Below, one piece after another: positions 11,301 through 24,165 of a DNA stretch of 64,000 nucleotides. The stretch's first letter is position 1. Every line of letters starts with the position of its first letter. The stretch spans positions 8,070,001-8,134,000 of the forward strand of contig NC_065570.1 in assembly GCF_937616625.2 (NCBI RefSeq). The letters run 5' to 3'. A program made the translations under genes and the position numbers. Source of the stretch: Mercurialis annua. Lineage: Eukaryota > Streptophyta > Magnoliopsida > Malpighiales > Euphorbiaceae. Below the pieces are notes generated by a model. That model had not been told where the DNA came from. It searched no databases and saw only the letters and a program-made list of their open reading frames with translations.

Positions 11301-12756
11301 CACTGCAAGATTTAAAAGAAATTTAGTTTTTACAGTTTCGATTTTTTTTTTTTGTTTAAATTTTTTTTTTGTACCGATATGAAAATTATTTCGTAAACGA
11401 AGGGATTCTTATTTGCAAAAATATTTATCTTTTGTGGAAGTGGATTTAAGATTTTTTTTTCAAAAGAAACGATTTTATAAAAATCGTGAATTTATTTTGA
11501 AAGTAAAGTTTGGTGGTGATTTCAAATTGAGATGTCTTATTATGTTGATACGTTTACAAAAAAAAAAGGATTTTTGTTTTAACGAGTTAATTAATTTCGG
11601 TTGAAAGTGAAAATTAAATTTGAGGTGCCAGTAATTTCAATTTGAAGGTGGATTGCATTATTATATATTTGTGTTTACGGAAAGCGTTGTTCTAGAATTT
11701 TTTTGTTTTGAGCATAACCAATAGTCTGATTGATTGCGATTTGATCTTAATGATCTTCGATAGAATTCGGGGTCTTAGTGTTTCAAAACAAATGTCGAGA
11801 ATGAAAAATATAGTTATCTGAAGTTTAAGATATGTATTCCTTAGAATTGGTGTGTTTTCTTACGTCTGGGTTTAAAAGGTTGATGAAATTGTTGAACTAA
11901 TATTAATTAGTTGAACCAGGACGATTCTAGTGGTATTTAGTTTTAAGCCGTCATTTGTAAGAGAAATTATAAGCAGGACGACATTTTGAATTGCTGATAA
12001 GCTTTCTCATTTGAGATAATTGGTATTTTGACCACTATAAGTTTTGTAGTGCGTAGGCGTTGAGTGACGTAAGATTAATTCCAGTGAGAGTGTCAGTATG
12101 TTTTAGTTGTGGCGTTGGAGTTTGGCTTATTAAGATTTCGATTTATTTTTGGGATTGTTCCTACACTTATGATGTTGTTTGGTAGTCTTAGAGACTTGAT
12201 ATAGTTATTTTGAAACTTTTCCTCGTGTAGTATGTTGGTTATTTACCGGTTGTAAATAAATTTCTAATCCGTTCACACGTGGTGTTTGAGAAGTCGGTTG
12301 AAGTAGCAAATTGTTGAACTAAGAATTTTTCGCGTATGCGTGTAGTGATCATTCGAATTTTCGATCCAATTTTATCTTCGAGGTCGTATTTTAATAAGTT
12401 GGGGAGAATGTCCGTAAAATTTTCAGTGTGTTTTCAGTTATTATGGTTTGCTTCGCTTTAACTCTTCTCAGTCTTATTTATGATAAGATTACCCTTGGGT
12501 AGAAGTTTTGTTTAAACTTTTGAGATTGCAGTGATGTTTTTGGTTAGGCGGAATTAAGCGGTTTTTTTTATTTTGTTATCCGTTGATTTGTCCCTCGGTC
12601 ATGAGTAATCTTGGAAATCATAAATTGTGATGCGTATGTTTTCTTTCGTTCCGTCGAGAATGTGTTACTTCGTATTTTGAGTGATGTGTGAGTTTTACGT
12701 ATTGTAATTGAGTTTTTATTACTTGGCTTTGTGGTAAATTCGAGGACGAATTTTTA

Positions 12757-12771
12757 ATAAGTTAGGGAGAA
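12757..12771 (+). other. Polypurine tract before LTR 2
   Basis: The purine-rich AGGGAGAA ends exactly at the first base of LTR 2, where plus-strand priming is expected. The same sequence is at 20136-20150 before LTR 3. Confidence 0.75.
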
Positions 12772-15692
12772 TGTAATATCCCGTATTTTTCCTTCATAGT
12801 TTCGTTGTGTTTCCGACTTAGTTTTGGATTATTAATGGGGGACTTAGCAAGTGTGAAATTTTAATTGGGGTTGGAGTTGTATATTATATATGTCGCATGT
12901 GTAGTGTGAGTTTTCGATGGCGATTTGATTGGTATTCGAATTATAAACGATGTTGTGTTCGTGTGCTTTCTAAATCTGACATGTTTTGATAAAACATTCA
13001 TATCTCCTAATTGAACCGTTGGATCGGACTCATTTTTGGATATGCTGTGCACGACAAAAAGTTGACCGTTGGATCAAAATTTGATGCGATTTGAAGGAGC
13101 GATGGAGTGCGCAATCGTGCGCTCAAGTGCACGAACGTGCACTATGATGTTACGGAATTTTAGGTATTTAAATAGCCTCTTACGTTTTTAAAACCCTATT
13201 TTTTATAGTCTATTGTTTTCTATCAACCCTAGCCGACTCCCTCACCTTCAAACACTCTGAAATATTCTACCATCATCCCTTATTATTAGCTTTCGCATTC
13301 GGTAAGTAAATCACGTTCGTTTCATTCGTTTATTATATCTATTATCGTCAAATACGTTCTAAGTTAATATCCCCCATGTTGTAGCTAATTTCTGAGATTG
13401 TTGCTACATTACATCAGTAGGCTATATCCTCCTTAATCTCTACGCTTCGAAATCAATTAAGGTATGTATAGATTCTTCCGTTCGTCGCCGTTTTGGTTTT
13501 GCCGTGTTCATGAACTCTTTTATTGTTGTTCTCTTTGTCAGTTGTTCATTCCTTGTTCAATTGTTTAGTTGCTTCAGATGTCATTGTTCGATTCTGTTAC
13601 ATTGAATGATTTCTGTTTCGTTGCTTATATAGCTGAGAATGGAGCTTGAAATTTATTTTTTGAAATTGTTCTTAACTGTACGAATTTCATAATTTTGTAC
13701 TTGATTTAATTATTCATGTTGCGTTGAGAATTGAAAAGGTTTTTGGTTGATTTTAAATTCGTTGCTATGTTCAGTGAGTTATCAAAGTTGGAATTATTCT
13801 TGTTAATGCACCGTATTCATATGTCTCTGTTTATGGATTTCTCAAAATTGATTAAAGAGATTGGATTGGTTATGGTATTGTAGTGATGGTTAATTGTGTA
13901 CTTAAGGCACTAAAATTGTTTGGCTTTCTCATTGGGCTTAATGTGTTTATGGGTTTGCATGGTGGGAGTGTTTTATTTAAATTCTATTGGCCATTGTGGT
14001 CACTTAATTGATTTGGTTTAAAACAAGTGATTCCTTAAGTTTATTTTCTAACTATTCACATTTTATCTAACATTAATTAATTTAGATTTTAATCTACGGA
14101 TTTAGTTTCGACTTATAATTTGGCAATTTAATAATATTATTATTTATGATTTTAAATTACTTTGGGCATCATTATTTTAAATATAGAATTAATATTAATT
14201 TATTATAGTTTATATGTGATTTTATAAATTGACTATATTAAATGAGAATTGGGGATTTCATTTAATTTGAAAGTTTGTCAAAATTTGTTATATTAATTTA
14301 AGACCTAAAAATAATATTCGTATTATTTAAAAAATTAAATTAATAATTATTGTTAATTATTATTTAATTGTTATATTGATAGTTTGGCTTAGAATGCCTT
14401 TGGAATTAAATTTATATTCTTGCTTTATTTTGTTATTTAATTATTTGAGATATTGCCGGTAATATTTAATTACTTGGGTTTCAAGCTATTGAGTTCTATT
14501 TTGATATTGATTAATATTTTTAGTAAATATTAATTTATAAACTGTGGTTTATAACTCTGGTTTTACGGTTGGGTCGGGTTAGACTTGGATCGCCCGACAT
14601 GTGGAATTAGCTTGGTAGTTTAAAGAAATTCGGCTACCCCACTATTTGAGGAAAGGCTTTTATTTATTAATTAAATATTATTTAATTAATATTTTTGGAT
14701 GAATTTTAAATATGAACTCAATAGGCTTGATTTATTTACGGCATTATAATTTAAGTGAGATTGTGTTTCTCTGTGATTCTATCTGGATTATTATTTGTGC
14801 TAGTCCTACGTGGTGTCTAGTATTCTTAGAGTTAGGGTTTGGAGCAATGTTAACGTATGATTTATTTTTAGACTCTTCGACTACTCGCGTTCCGGAGTCG
14901 AACCAGGGTTAGCTGCTTGCCAAGATCACGTGGATAAGCAAGCAGTGAGTTTGTAGTGCTATTTACCGCTTTATTAAGTACTGCATCGTATTTTAATATT
15001 ATAAATGTTTGTGAACTGTTTTTACGGATTATGGATCTGGATTAAAACGAGCTACTCGATAGGCTTGTATCGAGACTGTGTGCACCGGTAAGTACTCTGG
15101 GAAACGGCAGACTAAAGTCTTGCTTACGCTGGTATAAATATATGACGAGGATTTGTTCCCGTCCACTCTGGGTTTATCAGTATGCTATGTCATACTTACA
15201 CTGGGATCATTTCAATACTGTTATTCCATAATCATATTATATTAGTATAAAAATGTTTTGATTTAAGGGTTTTAAACTTAATAAATGTAAATAGTATTGC
15301 GAACTCATCTCAGTATATCTGACCCCGTTGTTTTCCCAAATTTTCCAGGTTTATGATTTGAAAGCTGGTCCACTCCGATCCTTTTATTCTTCGGAGGTTT
15401 ATTTTATTTTAAATAAATTGTCAAACTGATTTTTATTCTTAGACCGCAGTAGTAAACTAGAAGTCCATATTATATTAGATGTTTGTCAGATTGGTCTAAT
15501 TGGCTTTATTTTATGCTTTTGCATACTTATTTGTTTAACTCTGGTTATTTATTATTTAATGTAAGTAATTATATTTCAGTTGTTATATTACTTTGTATGT
15601 TTGATTTTTATCCGCAAGGCTTGCTACGGGTTTTGGTACAACCATACCCATACCCTAGCGCCGGCCGCGATCCATGAATTTGGGTCGTGACA
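12772..15692 (+). repeat. LTR 2 of the tandem retroelement (2921 bp)
   Basis: Middle LTR, shared by both units. Same ends as LTR 1. No target duplication on either side, as expected for a tandem formed inside one insertion. Confidence 0.92.
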
Positions 15693-18600
15693 AAGTTGGT
15701 ATCAGAGCTTTAGTTTCGAACTAAGGCCAAATTTTTGCATGTTATGTGTTTATCGCTTTAAGGCAGGTTAATTGTTGTTGTGTCGTAGGATCTACTGCGG
15801 AATTAGGTTCATGTCTTGTCTTTGAAATGTTATCTTTTGATTTTAAAATTTTCTGCCTATACCGATAGGATTGCGTCGAGTCAGTCATTATTTATGCTTT
15901 GATTTGATGCTTTTATTTTATTATATTGATGTTATTTCACTAGGGTGATTTAATTGATTTTGATTTATCGAGAAATCTTTTGTTGGTAATTTTCTTTATG
16001 TCATACTTGGGTATGATGTTAATTGTCTTATCTTGATGATGTTGCTTTTCACTTGGGTGATATATTTTGGTTGTTATGCCTTTAATGATGTTGTTGACGT
16101 TAAATTATTTGTGAGTATTTCTGGCTTTGTCCGTGAGCTTTGATTTCTAAAAATTAATATTTTGTCAGTCTTTGACATTGTTTTGGGTTTAAATGATTTT
16201 TGACCGAAAAATCTTTTTCACGTTTTATGAAACACGTTGTTGGCCACGTATTGGTTTTAAATTACCGTAAGAAAATTATTTTGGCCTAACCGGTGTTTTG
16301 ACGCAAAAAGTCAATGGAGAGTCTGGACACGACACCCTAAAATATTATTTTCAGTATCTTGCCAATAAAAATGAAACTCATATATTTCAAAAAATTATAT
16401 TTGACTAAGGATTGGAAAAGAGTTTGTTCTTTGAAATAAAATGAATTTCTCGAATTCAAAAAAAAAAGGAAATTTTTTTTACGTCTAGCTTAGTGTTCTC
16501 AAGATAATTGTTTTGTAATAAAACTATTTTTATGCGATACCGTATTGATGATTAATATTACTTCTATAAATTTTACCATATTTTGATTGTCAACACTTCG
16601 GTGTTGTTGGTATTACGCTCAAAATTACTAGTTTTTGACTGAAACTTGTGTTTATGAAAAGGTTGTTAAAGAATATTATTTTTCTTACTTGGGTAATGTG
16701 TTAATATTGTCATTTGAGAGACGTCGAGCTTCCTATTTTTGAAAAGGACTGAAATTTGTTTAAAATACGTTTTTTCCGGATTTTAAAATATTTTGTATAC
16801 GTTTTACAAATAGTAATTGCGGGTTCGACTTGGCTCACCCAAATTTGGAGTTCTTGGAAGTTGTGATCACTTGGCTAAATCGGTGATTTTAATTTGAGGC
16901 GTTTATTTTAACCGTGTTTTGTAAAGAGGTTTTTCTAGAAAATGAATTTTTAAACTGAGGGGCTCGACATTTATTTGAAGTCTAATTTGTAAAATTTTTA
17001 TCTTTTGAAATGGGTTTTGATAAATATTTTTGATCAATATCACATTTCGTTTTATTCTGAATTGACGTTTCGAAAATGTTATTACATGATTTAATCATTG
17101 TTGGGCTATTTAAGTTACTGGCATGTCAGTAGGAATTCGTTGATAACATAAGATGTTCTATGCTCAATCTTTTGAATTTTATATTGGTTATTTATCTTAA
17201 TGAGTTATTGTTTTACTGCAAGATGCTTAAGTGCTTTTCGGATGTGTGAACAATTCTTGACCTATATTACTATGTCATTATTTTTGTCTCTCATTAAGTT
17301 ATGACATGGTAGTTTTGTGCTCGTTCGCCTCATTGTGTGAAGTATCACGTGAGGACATTTCTCGCTAGTTTTTCTTTGGTTAAGCTTTGGCGTTGATGTC
17401 GATGAGCGATTCGAACCTTTGTTTTGACCCTGCGATTAATTTAGATGTTATAATTGGTTTGGCCGGATCAAACATTTGACCGTGGATATCGAAGTGATTA
17501 ATTTTCTTATCAGCAGATTTGGGGAGCGATTCTCATGAGTTGTTTGCAGATTCGAATTCTGAATCTGTCCTGGTGAAAGGAAAGCAATTTGAGTTATATT
17601 ACTCAGCACCGGTGGAATAATTCTACTCGTGAGTGTTTGCCTCGTGCGTGGAAATTTCAAGCGTTATGCGTTTTTACGTCGGACTCTTTTGTGATAAATT
17701 GGTGTATCTAAATCTTTCGTCTTTTGGCATTCTGGAAAAGAATGTGGAAACTGTGTTCGAGGTTGATCAGTGTAGTAATACACTGGCATCTTTCATTAGG
17801 TAGATCGGTGATATACCAAAAGTGATAGTGAGGCTGTGCAGGCGTTCGTGTTGTTTGATGCCTTTGGAAAATTTGAGGGGGAACTTGTTGTTAGGTAAAA
17901 TTTTAGTTTCATTGTTGATTTTGGGTCATTTCGTTTTTAACAATGCAAATTGGTGCACTAGGTAAATAGAGACGGGCAAATATGTCAAGATGGACGAGTG
18001 CACGTCTCACAGAGTGTAATGTCTAGAGAATGTTTCAAAGGAAAATTGATTTCAAATGTTAACTTGTTAAAGTAATTGAAATTTTTTTTTATCACGTAAT
18101 TGTGCCCAGACATGTCATGAACATACATTTGAAATGCCACGAATAGGAAACTGCATTGAGCATTGAGTATGATCATTAATCAAAAGAGAAACAAATAATT
18201 GATACATGCATTTAGTACATTCATCACGACATTAAATAATTAGGGTTGAATGCAACTCTTTGGGGATGAGAGATGTCATCACCCTGGCGCACAATTATGT
18301 AAAATAAATTTTATCAGTGAGACTTTTTAAGAAAAATATTTTCTTATAAACTCGCGAGTTATATTGTGAAAATAGTATATAAAAAAAAAGTTTTTAAATT
18401 TCAAACGATTTTGAAATTTTTATATGGTTGGTATCTAGACAAATACTCTATAATGACGGTGGTGTTTTAAGAAAAATTGCATTTTAGGGAATTGTTCATA
18501 TTGTTGGAGTATTCGTACTTGATAAAAAAGAACTATGGTTATAAGGTTATACTCGAGGTTTAGTTGTGGTGAATGCGGAAAAATATTGAGTTAGGATTCA

Positions 18601-20150
18601 AGAATTGTGTCAGCTTATAGTATATATATTTGAGGATTTTAGTTTTAAGGAAATTGGTTATGCTCTGCGTGTTCATTTACACTGCAAGATTTAAAAGAAA
18701 TTTAGTTTTTACAGTTTCGATTTTTTTTTTTTTTTTAAATTTTTTTTTTGTACCGATATGAAAATTATTTCGTAAACGAAGGGATTCTTATTTGCAAAAA
18801 TATTTATCTTTTGTGGAAGTGGATTTAAGATTTTTTTTTCAAAAGAAACGATTTTATAAAAATCGTGAATTTATTTTGAAAGTAAAGTTTGGTGGTGATT
18901 TCAAATTGAGATGTCTTATTATGTTGATACGTTTACAAAAAAAAAAGGATTTTTGTTTTAACGAGTTAATTAATTTCGGTTGAAAGTGAAAATTAAATTT
19001 GAGGTGCCAGTAATTTCAATTTGAAGGTGGATTGCATTATTATATATTTGTGTTTACGGAAAGCGTTGTTCTAGAATTTTTTTGTTTTGAGCATAACCAA
19101 TAGTCTGATTGATTGCGATTTGATCTTAATGATCTTCGATAGAATTCGGGGTCTTAGTGTTTCAAAACAAATGTCGAGAATGAAAAATATAGTTATCTGA
19201 AGTTTAAGATATGTATTCCTTAGAATTGGTGTGTTTTCTTACGTCTGGGTTTAAAAGGTTGATGAAATTGTTGAACTAATATTAATTAGTTGAACCAGGA
19301 CGATTCTAGTGGTATTTAGTTTTAAGCCGTCATTTGTAAGAGAAATTATAAGCAGGACGACATTTTGAATTGCTGATAAGCTTTCTCATTTGAGATAATT
19401 GGTATTTTGACCACTATAAGTTTTGTAGTGCGTAGGCGTTGAGTGACGTAAGATTAATTCCAGTGAGAGTGTCAGTATGTTTTAGTTGTGGCGTTGGAGT
19501 TTGGCTTATTAAGATTTCGATTTATTTTTGGGATTGTTCCTACACTTATGATGTTGTTTGGTAGTCTTAGAGACTTGATATAGTTATTTTGAAACTTTTC
19601 CTCGTGTAGTATGTTGGTTATTTACCGGTTGTAAATAAATTTCTAATCCGTTCACACGTGGTGTTTGAGAAGTCGGTTGAAGTAGCAAATTGTTGAACTA
19701 AGAATTTTTCGCGTATGCGTGTAGTGATCATTCGAATTTTCGATCCAATTTTATCTTCGAGGTCGTATTTTAATAAGTTGGGGAGAATGTCCGTAAAATT
19801 TTCAGTGTGTTTTCAGTTATTATGGTTTGCTTCGCTTTAACTCTTCTCAGTCTTATTTATGATAAGATTACCCTTGGGTAGAAGTTTTGTTTAAACTTTT
19901 GAGATTGCAGTGATGTTTTTGGTTAGGCGGAATTAAGCGGTTTTTTTTATTTTGTTATCCGTTGATTTGTCCCTCGGTCATGAGTAATCTTGGAAATCAT
20001 AAATTGTGATGCGTATGTTTTCTTTCGTTCCGTCGAGAATGTGTTACTTCGTATTTTGAGTGATGTGTGAGTTTTACGTATTGTAATTGAGTTTTTATTA
20101 CTTGGCTTTGTGGTAAATTCGAGGACGAATTTTTAATAAGTTAGGGAGAA
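15693..20150 (+). other. Internal region 2 of the tandem retroelement
   Basis: Equal in length to internal region 1. I found one substitution by eye (G at 11354 versus T at 18733, inside a T-run). It carries the same primer site (15697-15708) and the same decayed, non-coding content. Confidence 0.85.
15697..15708 (+). other. Primer binding site, second unit
   Basis: Identical TGGTATCAGAGC, four bases after LTR 2. Confidence 0.9.
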
Positions 20151-23058
20151 TGTAATATCCCGTATTTTTCCTTCATAGTTTCGTTGTGTTTCCGACTTAG
20201 TTTTGGATTATTAATGGGGGACTTAGCAAGTGTGAAATTTTAATTGGGGTTGGAGTTGTATATTATATATGTCGCATGTGTAGTGTGAGTTTTCGATGGC
20301 GATTTGATTGGTATTCGAATTATAAACGATGTTGTGTTCGTGTGCTTTCTAAATCTGACATGTTTTGATAAAACATTCATATCTCCTAATTGAACCGTTG
20401 GATCGGACTCATTTTTGGATATGCTGTGCACGACAAAAAGTTGACCGTTGGATCAAAATTTGATGCGATTTGAAGGAGCGATGGAGTGCGCAATCGTGCG
20501 CTCAAGTGCACGAACGTGCACTATGATGTTACGGAATTTTAGGTATTTAAATAGCCTCTTACGTTTTTAAAACCCTATTTTTTATAGTCTATTGTTTTCT
20601 ATCAACCCTAGCCGACTCCCTCACCTTCAAACACTCTGAAATATTCTACCATCATCCCTTATTATTAGCTTTCGCATTCGGTAAGTAAATCACGTTCGTT
20701 TCATTCGTTTATTATATCTATTATCGTCAAATACGTTCTAAGTTAATATCCCCCATGTTGTAGCTAATTTCTGAGATTGTTGCTACATTACATCAGTAGG
20801 CTATATCCTCCTTAATCTCTACGCTTCGAAATCAATTAAGGTATGTATAGATTCTTCCGTTCGTCGCCGTTTTGGTTTTGCCGTGTTCATGAACTCTTTT
20901 ATTGTTGTTCTCTTTGTCAGTTGTTCATTCCTTGTTCAATTGTTTAGTTGCTTCAGATGTCATTGTTCGATTCTGTTACATTGAATGATTTCTGTTTCGT
21001 TGCTTATATAGCTGAGAATGGAGCTTGAAATTTATTTTTTGAAATTGTTCTTAACTGTACGAATTTCATAATTTTGTACTTGATTTAATTATTCATGTTG
21101 CGTTGAGAATTGAAAAGGTTTTTGGTTGATTTTAAATTCGTTGCTATGTTCAGTGAGTTATCAAAGTTGGAATTATTCTTGTTAATGCACCGTATTCATA
21201 TGTCTCTGTTTATGGATTTCTCAAAATTGATTAAAGAGATTGGATTGGTTATGGTATTGTAGTGATGGTTAATTGTGTACTTAAGGCACTAAAATTGTTT
21301 GGCTTTCTCATTGGGCTTAATGTGTTTATGGGTTTGCATGGTGGGAGTGTTTTATTTAAATTCTATTGGCCATTGTGGTCACTTAATTGATTTGGTTTAA
21401 AACAAGTGATTCCTTAAGTTTATTTTCTAACTATTCACATTTTATCTAACATTAATTAATTTAGATTTTAATCTACGGATTTAGTTTCGACTTATAATTT
21501 GGCAATTTAATAATATTATTATTTATGATTTTAAATTACTTTGGGCATCATTATTTTAAATATAGAATTAATATTAATTTATTATAGTTTATATGTGATT
21601 TTATAAATTGACTATATTAAATGAGAATTGGGGATTTCATTTAATTTGAAAGTTTGTCAAAATTTGTTATATTAATTTAAGACCTAAAAATAATATTCGT
21701 ATTATTTAAAAAATTAAATTAATAATTATTGTTAATTATTATTTAATTGTTATATTGATAGTTTGGCTTAGAATGCCTTTGGAATTAAATTTATATTCTT
21801 GCTTTATTTTGTTATTTAATTATTTGAGATATTGCCGGTAATATTTAATTACTTGGGTTTCAAGCTATTGAGTTCTATTTTGATATTGATTAATATTAAT
21901 TTATAAACTGTGGTTTATAACTCTGGTTTTACGGTTGGGTCGGGTTAGACTTGGATCGCCCGACATGTGGAATTAGCTTGGTAGTTTAAAGAAATTCGGC
22001 TACCCCACTATTTGAGGAAAGGCTTTTATTTATTAATTAAATATTATTTAATTAATATTTTTGGATGAATTTTAAATATGAACTCAATAGGCTTGATTTA
22101 TTTACGGCATTATAATTTAAGTGAGATTGTGTTTCTCTGTGATTCTATCTGGATTATTATTTGTGCTAGTCCTACGTGGTGTCTAGTATTCTTAGAGTTA
22201 GGGTTTGGAGCAATGTTAACGTATGATTTATTTTTAGACTCTTCGACTACTCGCGTTCCGGAGTCGAACCAGGGTTAGCTGCTTGCCAAGATCACGTGGA
22301 TAAGCAAGCAGTGAGTTTGTAGTGCTATTTACCGCTTTATTAAGTACTGCATCGTATTTTAATATTATAAATGTTTGTGAACTGTTTTTACGGATTATGG
22401 ATCTGGATTAAAACGAGCTACTCGATAGGCTTGTATCGAGACTGTGTGCACCGGTAAGTACTCTGGGAAACGGCAGACTAAAGTCTTGCTTACGCTGGTA
22501 TAAATATATGACGAGGATTTGTTCCCGTCCACTCTGGGTTTATCAGTATGCTATGTCATACTTACACTGGGATCATTTCAATACTGTTATTCCATAATCA
22601 TATTATATTAGTATAAAAATGTTTTGATTTAAGGGTTTTAAACTTAATAAATGTAAATAGTATTGCGAACTCATCTCAGTATATCTGACCCCGTTGTTTT
22701 CCCAAATTTTCCAGGTTTATGATTTGAAAGCTGGTCCACTCCGATCCTTTTATTCTTCGGAGGTTTATTTTATTTTAAATAAATTGTCAAACTGATTTTT
22801 ATTCTTAGACCGCAGTAGTAAACTAGAAGTCCATATTATATTAGATGTTTGTCAGATTGGTCTAATTGGCTTTATTTTATGCTTTTGCATACTTATTTGT
22901 TTAACTCTGGTTATTTATTATTTAATGTAAGTAATTATATTTCAGTTGTTATATTACTTTGTATGTTTGATTTTTATCCGCAAGGCTTGCTACGGGTTTT
23001 GGTACAACCATACCCATACCCTAGCGCCGGCCGCGATCCATGAATTTGGGTCGTGACA
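20151..23058 (+). repeat. LTR 3 of the tandem retroelement (2908 bp, 13-bp deletion)
   Basis: Same ends as LTRs 1 and 2. It lacks 13 bp around 21895, where LTRs 1 and 2 read GATTAATATTTTTAGTAAAT and LTR 3 passes directly from GATTAATATT to AATTTATAAAC. Short TAATATT/AAATATT homology at the joint suggests slippage or microhomology deletion. Confidence 0.92.
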
Positions 23059-23063
23059 TTGAA

Positions 23064-24165
23064 CAAATATATAGTTCCATTTTTGTCAAATTATGTCAGG
23101 TAACCACGAGGTACGCTATCAAACTGCTTTATCCCTATTATATAGTATCTCATTAATATTGCTGCTTTAATTTCAAGGTCGAAATAGGCTGTTTCAGACT
23201 CTGCTTGAATTCTTGTCCTTGACCATTTCATTGCATCTCCTCCTTTAGTTGGTAGTATTATTTTTGTTATTTCAAGAAAAAAAAAACATGTCGGACTTTT
23301 AAAATTTCCTAAGCTGTTCAGGTTTATTGATGCTTGATGGAACAGTGATGATTTTGATAATTTCTTCTCTAACTCTTGGCTGTCTTTAAGTAATTTTGAT
23401 CCTAGTTTGCCTCTCGTTCACAAAGATTGGAATATTAATATCGTTGGTGATGAAAATCATGCATATTTAGGAAATAACCCAGAATATTAATGCTCTAAAT
23501 GTGATGAATGCCGCCCGAAAAGTTCGGTCACAAAAAATTACGTGTTTGAAAAATCATAAATTATATAGAAATAAATAGAACAATTAAAAACTAAATAATA
23601 AATATATATCAGCTGATTTCATCTAATAACAAATTTTCATAATTCAAATATGAACAAATGAAAAATTTGAAGTTGTTAGTTAAATTGTAAAAAACATTGA
23701 ACAACACATATCGATATGGAATAAAATGAGAAAATTTATGTTCATCACAGAAGTATATTGCAAAAGAATAAATAATTTACGTATAACATTGGAGAATTTT
23801 ATTCAATATGATAGAATTGCAAAATACATGCAAGGCAATGGAACAAAATTATTATGTTAATTTACTCAACCAGAATAACTAGGAAGCCACAGCAACTCAA
23901 ATGGCTGCTTCTTTTGTAGAGCTTTGGCAAAAACAAAACCATGAAGCACTCGCAAGTTACATCCTATGTGCTAACATCGGTGACTCCCATAACTAAGGAG
24001 CCAACTCACCAAATTGATTCAATAAATATTCTCGAGTTCAGAGCGACTGTCAACAACAATGTTTCAACTACTAGAGCATTATCGAGACAAAATCAATCAA
24101 TTTCAATACTGAAATAATACTCCTATACTAACCAGGGCAACTAGCGCAACTGATTCAATTCAAAA
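23064..24165. other. Flank between retroelement and uL1 gene; possible gene fragment at 23338-23490
   Basis: Mostly AT-rich DNA that should include the 3' UTR of the uL1 gene (left of 24166 on the minus strand). From 23338 to 23490 a plus-strand frame of about 50 codons looks protein-like (WNSDDFDNFFSNSWLSLS, then FDPSLPLVHKDWNI) and ends in TAA, but it has no start codon and I cannot identify it. It may be the tail of an older gene. Confidence 0.35.

Larger units (their letters stand above)
8314..12771 (+). other. Internal region 1 of the tandem retroelement, no intact coding
   Basis: 4458 bp of T- and G-rich sequence with stops in every frame. Near 10057 one frame reads LDVIIG, reminiscent of the (F/L)DVILG motif of Ty3 proteases, but stops follow at once, so at best it is a fossil. 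A second purine-tract-like motif lies at 12379-12411. Confidence 0.8.
5393..23058 (+). mobile_element. Tandem non-autonomous LTR retroelement (LARD-like), LTR-internal-LTR-internal-LTR
   Basis: Three LTRs (5393-8313, 12772-15692, 20151-23058) alternate with two internal regions (8314-12771, 15693-20150). The repeat period is 7379 bp. One target duplication, TTGAA (5388-5392 and 23059-23063), flanks the whole array and none lies between units, so this is one insertion that became, or arrived as, a tandem. The LTRs start TGTAATATCCCG and end GTGACA. A tRNA-iMet primer site follows each of the first two LTRs, and a purine tract precedes the second and third. The sequence before the LTR (GAGGACGAATTTTTAATAAG) resembles Ty3/gypsy elements. 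No gag-pol frame is intact, so any replication would need enzymes from a partner element. Copies are nearly identical, so the insertion is recent. Confidence 0.92.

Noticed and set aside
5482..23043. Repeated open frames of 63-70 codons in the three LTRs and two internal regions
   Set aside because: They recur only because the units are identical, are short, have no recognisable motif and lie in non-coding retroelement sequence.
5393..23058. Three independent LTR retrotransposon insertions
   Set aside because: Only one target duplication flanks the array and the inner LTR has none; the exact 7379-bp period also argues for a single tandem.
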